Under the pieces are notes generated by a model. It saw nothing but the letters and a program-made list of their open reading frames with translations. It was not told the DNA's origin and did not search any database. Shown in pieces: positions 46,669-53,850 of a stretch of 64,000 nt of DNA (its first letter is position 1; every line of letters starts with the position of its first letter). The DNA comes from an uncultured Coriobacteriaceae bacterium (GTDB lineage: Bacteria; Actinomycetota; Coriobacteriia; Coriobacteriales; Atopobiaceae): assembly GCA_902793195.1 (NCBI GenBank), contig CADBCS010000003.1, positions 55,731 to 119,730 of the forward strand. Reading direction: 5' to 3'. The translations under genes were made by a program, and so were the position numbers.

Positions 46669-46793
46669 AAGTGCACTTGCCTAAGAATATGAAGGGGGAT
46701 CTCGTTTCTGTGATGCTGAGGTGAGATAGAGAGTGCCATGGACAAGCCTGACTGCCGACTACAAGGCTTACTACGCATCAAAATCGACATTAT

Positions 46794-46815
46794 AGGGACC
46801 TGGCGTCCCTTGCCA
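46794..46815 (+). repeat. 22-bp repeat shared with pglX (site B, copy 1)
   Basis: Starts AGGGACCTGGCG and ends TCCCTTGCCA; identical to 50128-50149 on the minus strand inside pglX. It marks the start of homology between cassette 3 and pglX and is in the same codon frame (RDLASLA). Confidence 0.85.
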
Positions 46816-47286
46816 AAGGCGACTCGATCTTCGCCGGCTCTGCGGAGGCCAAGCTCGGACGGATGCGTGCCGAGCTGGCGCCGCTCGCCGCGCGCTACGA
46901 CGTCGTGGTGGCCAACCCGCCGTACATGGGCGGCAACAATATGAACAGGTGGCTCAACGGCTGGTGCAAGAAGAATTACCCCGATACGTGCAGGGATCTC
47001 TGCACCTGCTTCGTTGGGCGTGGCATGGATCTTGCGAGCCGCGGTGGCTACGAGGCGCTCATCACGTCGGACACCTGCATGTACATCTCCTCCTTCGAGA
47101 AGATGCGCAAGATGCTCATAGGGCAGACTACGATAGTCGCGTTCATAGACACGCGCGGAACCAACGCCCACCCCGACGTGTTCGATGCCAACGCCGGATG
47201 GGTGCTGTGGCTGGGGAGAGCCGATGGCCTCAAGGGATCGTACTTCAAGCTGAACCACTCAATCGCCGAGAAAGAGGCGGGGTACC

Positions 47287-47319
47287 TGGAGGCTCTTGCC
47301 GACCCGGGGTGCGGGTGGT
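47287..47319 (+). repeat. 33-bp recombination repeat, copy 3
   Basis: Same as copy 1 except T for C at position 10 (GGCTCTTGCC). Inside cassette 3, in frame. Confidence 0.9.
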
Positions 47320-48232
47320 TCTACCGGAGGGACGCTTCCGCGTTCGAGACGATACCGGGTAGCCCGATCGCGTACTGGGCAAGCGAGGTATTCATCCGCA
47401 ACTGTATCACCGGACAAACGATTGATGACTTCTCTATCTTCTCTGGTTCGCAAAACATTACTGCCGACAATGCAAAATACTTACGTTTCGCATGGGAGGT
47501 CAACTTTAAGAATTGTAATGATGGGCAGAGGTGGATACCTTACGCGAAAGGTGGTGAGTTCCGTCGCTGGTATGGTGATATATATAATGTTGTGGATTGG
47601 AGTGAAAGTGCAAGACTCTATTATCATAACAATGGCACATCCAATCTGCTTAATGAGCCTCTATGGTATCGCGAGGGCATTACGTATACTGATATAACGA
47701 GTGGAAAAGCTCACTTCCGATTCTTACCATCTGGTTGCGTGTTTGACAAAGCTGGTCCAAGCATTGTTGGGTTTACGGAACACTTGCTGTTTTCGCTTGG
47801 TCTATTTAACTCATCAGTCTCACAATACTATTTCGATATCTTTAACCCGACAATCCATCTACAGGCCAGAGATGTTAAAGCGATGCCAATACTGCTGTTA
47901 GACTGTGACGAGGACCTGATATCGTCACTTGTCTCACCGTGTGTGCAGCTATCACGCCGTGATTGGGAACAGTCCGAAACCTGTTTGGAGTTCGTGCGCC
48001 ATCCCATGTTATGAGATATGGGAAAGAACCATACGAGCAGTTCGAACCTTACTCTATATCGGATTCGAGGCAATTAACGATTCGTGGTTGAGGATGATTG
48101 CCGACATTGACGTGCGCACAATCTGAGGGGGAATCTCATCACTGACGGCGTTTGTGATGCGGCACGCCATGATCCCACAGTTCATGCACATGTCCACAAG
48201 CCTACTATGGCTAATTCTGTAGCTCCCCTCTG

Positions 48233-51200
48233 CTATTTGATTAAGTATTCCTCAGTCAATTCCACAGAACAATCCAGAAAAGATTTATTGCATGCTGAGC
48301 AAGGGATAAGCCAAGCTTCACCAACAAAACATGGAATATGACATATCAATGGTCTATCGAATGGATTGTCGTCTTCAAAATTGATATCGACAGTTTTGTG
48401 CGATATGAGCCTAAACTCTTGCTGATATGAATATGCAATATCTTTGAAAAGCAGGGCTTTATACCAAAGACTCCTATCACTAATAATCGTTGACGATTCC
48501 TCAACTGATAAACTACGGTAGTTTACAATTCCGCCCTCTATCTGATGGCCATGGTAATCTGATGACCCCGACTTCAGATGATTCTCAAAAGAATTGAACC
48601 TAATAATAACCACATAACCATTATCACCAGAGAATTCGTCAAATAGTCTTGGAGAAAGATGCACCGTGTCTGTTCTATTCTCTCTTGTGATATTTCGGCT
48701 GCTAATCGCAGTACAGCAAAACACTGGATAGTCATGTGCAACAACAACCGAATCGAAAATACCACCTTCTCTTCTATCGCCCACTCCGTCCTTTTCATGG
48801 GATGCATAGTATCCGGCAGGCATCATCCTTATGCTTCCATTGATAAGCTGCATGCCATGGTTACGATTGGATACGAATTTCGCGATGTATTTGATGTCAT
48901 TCTCTATACTCTTTGCATTCTCATCTACGCATGAATGACGATCGAACACGAATGCAGTCTCACTATTCTTCCAATCCTCCTCGGATAGTTCAACCGATTC
49001 AAGTGATGCCCTTGCGATGAAGGGATTCCCAGCTTCATTAATGAAAGGAAGGGATTTGACGTCTTTTACCTGTAGGGTCATGGTAGGGTTCAAGAAATCG
49101 AAGTATTTCTGCGCGACAGATGTGTTCAACAGAGCAAGTGCAACTGGAAGATTCTCTCCCAGGCTACAAATAACGGGACCCTTTTTGTCAAATAGCCCGA
49201 TGGGGGGAAAGTATCTGAAGTGTTGACGTCCACTCGTTATGTCCGAATATGTCACTCCTTCAGAGTACCAGTAGCGCTCAGACAAGCAATTTGACGTTGG
49301 GTTGTTTCTGTAATAGTCAATCGATTTCTTGTCCATACGTACAACCATGTCAAGGTTTCCAAACCATCGCCTGAAGTTCCCCCCTTTTGAGTACGGTGCC
49401 CACGTACGTTCTTTGCCAATTGTCGAAGCACTGACCTCCCACCAGTAACGAAGATACATATCGTTGTTTGCCGTTATATGTTGCGAACCAGTAAAGTCGG
49501 AGATGTCATCTATACTTTCTCCTCGAGCGAAGTTCAAGAGCGTAGATTCGCTCGCCCAGTACGCAATCGGGCTCCCCGGTATCGCCTCGAACGCGGACGC
49601 GTCCCGTCTGTAGAACCACCCGCACCCAGGGTCGGCAAGGGCCTCCAGGAGCCTTTCCGACTTCTCGGCCTCGGAGCCGTAGTCCACGAGGCGGACGTAC
49701 GCGCCGGGGACGCCCTGCCTCGCGTTCGAGAACACGGTGGCGGTGGTCGACACGACCTCACCGCCGATGGCGCCGAATGCCCTCGTGCCCAGGTGCGCCA
49801 TGGCGAGTATGGCGTGCCCCTCGAGGATCCCCTTTCGCATCCTCTCGAAACTGCCCAGGAACATCCACGACTGCATGGTGACCATCGCGCTCGTGCCGCT
49901 GTCGTTGCAGAGCGAGAAGCCCCTATCTATGAAGCAGGTGCACAGGTCGCGCGACTCGTCCTTGTAGTTCCTCTTCACCCACACAGCCGTCCATCTCCCC
50001 ATGCTGGAGCTCCCCATGTACGGCGGGTTGGCCACCACCACGTCGTAGCGCGCGGCCAGGGGCGCCAGCTCGGCGCTCAGGCGGGCCAGCTTGGCCTCGG
50101 CCGAGCCGGCGAAAAGGGAGGCCCCGCTGGCAAGGGACGCCAGGTCCCTTTCTATGTCTTCGAGGTCAGCACTCGTCACCCGCAGCAGGCTGCCGCACTC
50201 GTCCAGGTGGGTCACCGCATCAAGCAGCGCCTTGTTTGAGGTGAGATGCGGAAGGTGGTCGAGCTCCTCCTGCGTGAACTCCACGCGCTCGAGCACGGTA
50301 ATCCTTGGCGTCACGCCACGGCGCAGGAAGCGCCCATCGGCCTCGCATGCCTTCATGGTGAGCGCAAAGCTTGCCATCGACGCCGCGCGGCGGTCGATCT
50401 CCAGCCCGGTGAGGTTCTTCTGGATGATGCTCTTTACCGCGTCTCGATCCCGGTAGCCGCTCTCTCGATACATCTGGAGCAGAAGCTCGAATGCGTACAC
50501 GAGGATGTGGCCCGACCCGCAGGCAGGGTCCACCACGGTAATCTCCTCAGGCGAGGAAATTCTGCGGAACTCCGTCTCATGCTCCTCGTCGGGCTTCACA
50601 TAGTAGGGCATCTGCTCCATGAGCTTGCTCTGCGGGTTGTTGAGCATCCACAGGCGTCCTAGGGAGTTCTCCGTGAGGTAGCGCACGATCCAATGCGGGG
50701 TGAACAGCTGGGTAGCAGGCGCTATGGCGTCGCGCTCGGCCTTCTTGCCCTTCTTGAAGCTCTTGAACACCTCGTCCTTGCGCTCGCTCACGTAGTACTG
50801 GTACATCCAGCCCACGATCTCCACGCCCTCGCGCCAGTCATCCTCGGGGATGTCAGTGACGAGTCTGCCCACGACCCCCTCGGGGCGCAGCAGGCCCGTG
50901 GGAAGCAGCAGCTCCATCGCCGAGCCCACACGATCGAACACCGCCGGCATGCACCTGGCGAGCTCGTCGCACTGTGCCAGGAAGACAATGCGGAACAGGT
51001 CTTCGTCGTTGCCTGCCTGCACGAGCCGTGCCGCCTCTTGGCGGTCCAGCGCGTCCAACGGCAGGTCGAGCGCCTCCTTGAGGCATTGAGGGACAAACGA
51101 GCCATCGGGGGCGGAGAGCACGCGGACGTGGCTTGGGAGCCGGTCGTTCACCTCCATAAAGCGAATCGCCAGGAGCCGGTTGAACCATGTGTAAGCCGCC

Positions 51201-51421
51201 CGTTCGACAAGGCCCGCGTAGCCGTCCTCGGCCATCGTCCGCAGCAGCTCCTTGCGCTGCGCACGCTCCTGCCGGGAGAGAACCCTGCCGTCAACGGTGT
51301 CGGCGTCTGCCACGACTGCGCCCTTCGGGGCTATCCCCCACCACGCGCAGCGCTTCTCGACCTCACCCATGAGCTCCCTGCGTGCCCATATGGCATAGTT
51401 CTTAATAGCGTTATCGTTCAT
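48233..51421 (-). CDS. pglX: BREX adenine methyltransferase PglX, lacking the usual C-terminal domain
   Basis: The active copy, 1062 aa. The N-terminal part (AIWARRELMGEVEKRCAWW, FNRLLAIRFMEVND) leads to motif I DPACGSGHILVYAFE (about 298) and motif IV VVANPPYMGSS (about 465), typical of N6-adenine methyltransferases. The recognition region runs from the 33-bp repeat (about 592) to about 830 (SEEDWKNSETAFVFDRHS). PglX proteins normally continue there into a constant C-terminal domain; here they do not. Instead the frame goes on for 231 residues into an unrelated domain (DIKYIAKFVSNRNHGM, EKDGVGDRREG, IAYSYQQEFRLI). The missing domain is encoded at 52876-53838. ATG 51421 follows the P-loop gene by 19 bases. 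Confidence 0.9.
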   Translation of the reverse strand: MNDNAIKNYAIWARRELMGEVEKRCAWWGIAPKGAVVADADTVDGRVLSRQERAQRKELLRTMAEDGYAGLVERAAYTWFNRLLAIRFMEVNDRLPSHVRVLSAPDGSFVPQCLKEALDLPLDALDRQEAARLVQAGNDEDLFRIVFLAQCDELARCMPAVFDRVGSAMELLLPTGLLRPEGVVGRLVTDIPEDDWREGVEIVGWMYQYYVSERKDEVFKSFKKGKKAERDAIAPATQLFTPHWIVRYLTENSLGRLWMLNNPQSKLMEQMPYYVKPDEEHETEFRRISSPEEITVVDPACGSGHILVYAFELLLQMYRESGYRDRDAVKSIIQKNLTGLEIDRRAASMASFALTMKACEADGRFLRRGVTPRITVLERVEFTQEELDHLPHLTSNKALLDAVTHLDECGSLLRVTSADLEDIERDLASLASGASLFAGSAEAKLARLSAELAPLAARYDVVVANPPYMGSSSMGRWTAVWVKRNYKDESRDLCTCFIDRGFSLCNDSGTSAMVTMQSWMFLGSFERMRKGILEGHAILAMAHLGTRAFGAIGGEVVSTTATVFSNARQGVPGAYVRLVDYGSEAEKSERLLEALADPGCGWFYRRDASAFEAIPGSPIAYWASESTLLNFARGESIDDISDFTGSQHITANNDMYLRYWWEVSASTIGKERTWAPYSKGGNFRRWFGNLDMVVRMDKKSIDYYRNNPTSNCLSERYWYSEGVTYSDITSGRQHFRYFPPIGLFDKKGPVICSLGENLPVALALLNTSVAQKYFDFLNPTMTLQVKDVKSLPFINEAGNPFIARASLESVELSEEDWKNSETAFVFDRHSCVDENAKSIENDIKYIAKFVSNRNHGMQLINGSIRMMPAGYYASHEKDGVGDRREGGIFDSVVVAHDYPVFCCTAISSRNITRENRTDTVHLSPRLFDEFSGDNGYVVIIRFNSFENHLKSGSSDYHGHQIEGGIVNYRSLSVEESSTIISDRSLWYKALLFKDIAYSYQQEFRLISHKTVDINFEDDNPFDRPLICHIPCFVGEAWLIPCSACNKSFLDCSVELTEEYLIK
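49615..49647 (-). repeat. 33-bp recombination repeat, copy 4 (inside active pglX)
   Basis: Minus-strand copy with T at the variable position (GACCCTGGG). It encodes LEALADPGCGW at the border between the methyltransferase core and the recognition region. Confidence 0.9.
50128..50149 (-). repeat. 22-bp repeat (site B, copy 2, inside active pglX)
   Basis: Exact inverted copy of 46794-46815, upstream of motif IV of pglX. It has 17 of 21 positions in common with the cassette 1 form of the 33-bp site (GGGACCTGG...CCTTGCC), so both may be recognised by the same recombinase. Confidence 0.85.
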
Positions 51422-51440
51422 CGCTGTCCCCAATCAAACG

Positions 51441-52418
51441 CTACTGGATGTTTCCTCTGGCAACCTGTCCAACAATTTTCTGGGAGTTCTCTGGCAGCTG
51501 ATATGCTGGTGCCAGTCTTTTCTTTCTGTATTCGAACGGTGTGTTCCTAGTGATTTTCTTAAGGTATTCGGTGAAGAACTGTTCCCAGCTCTCGTAGACG
51601 CCGCTTTCGACGTTTGTGCTTGTGTTCTGCAAGACATCCGCAAGGTCATCGGCATCAACAAGCCCAGAGTTAAGGATGAGCCACTCGAACGACTCGGGAA
51701 GACACACGGCGATCCTTTGCGGGTCAAGCTCTTGCATCTTGAGCACGCGATGAGCCTCGGCACCAAACGCCGCCCCGTCCGCAATGACGAAGACCCTTTG
51801 CCCGCGGTGATCTTGCAGCCATTGGTAGATTCCGGCATTGGTAGTTGCCGATTCGCAAGTCGCATCGGTACCATTAAAATGTGCTGCATACAACTCCAGC
51901 CCGGACTTGGTGTCCTCCGTCAAGAGGACATCGAACTGATCAGCCTGCCTCCTGCGTGGGAAGTTAGTGTATGCGTGATGCTCGTCAGCTTCGTACATGG
52001 GAACGAGCTTGTGGTACTTCCTGCCGTTCGTCTTGATCTCGTATATTTCGTCAATGCTATAAGGCAGCTGATGCAGGTCCATGCGCGTAAACAGCACGTA
52101 GTAGTTGTCCGTCTTCTTAATCGCAGATGCAAAGTCCTCCGAGGCGATGTACGAAGCCCCTTCATCAATGAACACTATCGAGTCCTTGGTATCGTCAAGC
52201 TGGCCTTTCCAGTTCAGATCGACAAGAGCGACGCACTCCTTGTCGCATTGGATGCTCACTCCACTCTCGTCTCCAAGACGTGTGTGCTCGGCAATCATGT
52301 CGTAGAGCGTCGTCTTGCCAGTACCGCTGTTACCACGCACGATGGTGATGTTGCGCCTCAGCTCAAACTGGTAGTCGGTCCTCCTGCTCGCAACACGTAT
52401 CCTCTGCGGTCCCCTCAT
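51441..52418 (-). CDS. P-loop ATPase partner of the DUF4869 protein
   Basis: A 325-aa P-loop protein: Walker A GNSGTGKTTLYD near residue 30, Walker B SIVFIDEGASYI, then an unknown C-terminal half (VFVIADGAAFGAEAHRVLKM). Such small ATPases are often found next to DUF4869 genes, as here (12 bases upstream). The job of the pair is unknown. They sit inside the BREX operon between the two parts of pglX and look like an inserted unit. Confidence 0.75.
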   Translation of the reverse strand: MRGPQRIRVASRRTDYQFELRRNITIVRGNSGTGKTTLYDMIAEHTRLGDESGVSIQCDKECVALVDLNWKGQLDDTKDSIVFIDEGASYIASEDFASAIKKTDNYYVLFTRMDLHQLPYSIDEIYEIKTNGRKYHKLVPMYEADEHHAYTNFPRRRQADQFDVLLTEDTKSGLELYAAHFNGTDATCESATTNAGIYQWLQDHRGQRVFVIADGAAFGAEAHRVLKMQELDPQRIAVCLPESFEWLILNSGLVDADDLADVLQNTSTNVESGVYESWEQFFTEYLKKITRNTPFEYRKKRLAPAYQLPENSQKIVGQVARGNIQ

Positions 52419-52430
52419 CGCCCGTACCCC

Positions 52431-52868
52431 CTACACATACTTCCCGGCAGCGAGCAGGAGCTCTTCCATGTTGTGGGCTGTTGTGCCCGTATTGAGTATC
52501 TTGATCCTAAAACCAGCTTTTCCAAAGTCCATGAGATGGTGTAGGTTAATCACGACCTTGCGTTTTTGTGCCATATGCAAAATCCACTTGGCACAGTTGT
52601 CGCCACAAGTGGAAGCGTTGAACACATGCTTTCGGTCATTGTCTATGAGCATGAGCGTCTTGACGCCACCCGACAGCTGCAGGGGCGAAATAGGCCCAAG
52701 GTAGGGACTTTGGATGAGGCCCGGACCAACCACCTCGGACTTGTCGACGTCCTTGATCATCTCCACCGAGAGCGGCTTGGTGATCCAGCGGTCCTGATAA
52801 GTGTTCTTGAAGTAGACAGCCGTGTTGTAAATCGCCTCGGGCATGTCTCCGTAATAGATGCTCAGCAT
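52431..52868 (-). CDS. DUF4869 protein
   Basis: A 145-aa protein beginning MLSIYYGDMPEAIYNTAVYF, with SGGVKTLMLIDN, FNASTCGDNCAKWIL and NLHHLMDFG, the marks of DUF4869. Function unknown; it commonly occurs with a P-loop partner. Its start is 7 bases from the stop of the PglX C-terminal gene, so it is part of the BREX transcript. Confidence 0.8.
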   Translation of the reverse strand: MLSIYYGDMPEAIYNTAVYFKNTYQDRWITKPLSVEMIKDVDKSEVVGPGLIQSPYLGPISPLQLSGGVKTLMLIDNDRKHVFNASTCGDNCAKWILHMAQKRKVVINLHHLMDFGKAGFRIKILNTGTTAHNMEELLLAAGKYV

Positions 52869-52875
52869 CGCACCC

Positions 52876-53838
52876 CTACCTAATCTTTGCCAGCACGTCT
52901 TGGAACTTGGCGTAGTTGACCTTTACGCCATCGTCCAGGTCGATGGCAATCATCTGGTCAGCCAGATGATGCACGCGCTCCTCGTAGTCACTCGTTTCCT
53001 TGAGCTGGTCCTGAAGCTTTTTGAGTCTGCGCTGCAGGGCCACGCGCTGGGTAACGCGAGGAGCGTCGAGCGCCGCCTCCACATTGTCTATCTGCGTGCG
53101 ATAGCGCTCCTGTTGCTCGTGCACGTAGTCGGTACGCAGACGCGCAAGCAGGTCGGGCGTGTAGCGATGCAAATACGTAAGCGCCTTGAAACCGTTCTTA
53201 CGTCCAGAGTCAAACATCCAGTAGATGGGACGCTTTTTGTACGTGCGGCAGTGATCCCGGTAGAACTCCTTGAGGAAGTACTGACGGATTATGTCGCGCG
53301 AGCTTCCCTTGCCACCCAGCGCGTCGGCGATGAACTGCAGGTTTTCCTCCAAGGTCTCGTCACCATACGCCACGCGTACGAACTCGACCACGTGGGCCAC
53401 GATGTCATCGTCGCCAAAGTAGTCCTCGTCCGTTACGGGAATGATCGCGTCATCGTCGGGCATGAACGTGGGGTTGGGAATACGCTCCAAATAGTCCTCA
53501 AGTGTGGAGCCCTGGTCGGCCAGAATAAGGCCATCCTCGTCCAGGGAGTAGCGCCCCATAACGCAGCCCACCGCATAGGAGAGCAGACTCTTTATAACGT
53601 CGCGCTTCGTCTGCACGTAGTTGTTGCCCTTGAAGCTCTCGGGAATCTCCTCGGCGGTGTCGAAGATGCGTGTGACGCTCACATACTTGTCCTCGACCTC
53701 GATGGGCACTTCCCCCACCATGTCGTAGATCTCGGCAAAGATGCGGTTGAGCTCTTCCTCGTTTGCCTTGAGCTGGTCAAAGCGCGCGTTTGTCTCGGCT
53801 TTATGCTGCTCGTACTTATCTGCGATGAGACGTGCCAT
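52876..53838 (-). CDS. Stand-alone PglX C-terminal domain
   Basis: A 320-aa protein that matches only the C-terminal third of BREX type 1 PglX: FDQLKANEEELNRIFAEIY, SYAVGCVMGRYSLDEDG, DEDYFGDDDIVAHVVEFV, IIRQYFLKEFYRDH, RPIYWMFDSGRKNGFKALTY and IDLDDGVKVNYAKFQ. In ordinary PglX these follow the recognition region in one chain. Here they form a separate gene with its own ribosome site (GAGGAG before the ATG), 13 bases after brxC. It presumably assembles with the 1062-aa PglX part to give a whole enzyme. The alternative is a remnant of an old pglX, but the frame is intact over its full length. Confidence 0.85.
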   Translation of the reverse strand: MARLIADKYEQHKAETNARFDQLKANEEELNRIFAEIYDMVGEVPIEVEDKYVSVTRIFDTAEEIPESFKGNNYVQTKRDVIKSLLSYAVGCVMGRYSLDEDGLILADQGSTLEDYLERIPNPTFMPDDDAIIPVTDEDYFGDDDIVAHVVEFVRVAYGDETLEENLQFIADALGGKGSSRDIIRQYFLKEFYRDHCRTYKKRPIYWMFDSGRKNGFKALTYLHRYTPDLLARLRTDYVHEQQERYRTQIDNVEAALDAPRVTQRVALQRRLKKLQDQLKETSDYEERVHHLADQMIAIDLDDGVKVNYAKFQDVLAKIR

Positions 53839-53850
53839 CTTCTCTCCTCA

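Larger units (their letters stand above)
46794..48014 (+). pseudogene. Silent PglX cassette 3 (catalytic motif IV plus target recognition)
   Basis: A long promoterless piece of pglX. It begins at the 22-bp repeat (RDLASLAKGDSIFAGSAEAKL), includes motif IV VVVANPPYMGGNN and the following methyltransferase helices, then the 33-bp repeat (LEALADPGCGWFYRRDASAF) and a recognition region (GSQNITADNAKYLRFAWEV, KGGEFRRWYGD, REGITYTDITSGKAHFR, NPTIHLQARDVKAMP). It ends with its own stop after RDWEQSETCLEFVRHPML, the canonical end of the PglX recognition region. Inverted relative to pglX; exchange at either repeat keeps the frame. Confidence 0.88.

Noticed and set aside
43858..51421. Prophage or integrative element explanation for the recombinase
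   Set aside because: No phage, conjugation, excisionase or replication genes and no flanking tRNA or direct-repeat attachment sites; the only repeats near it are the PglX coding repeats.
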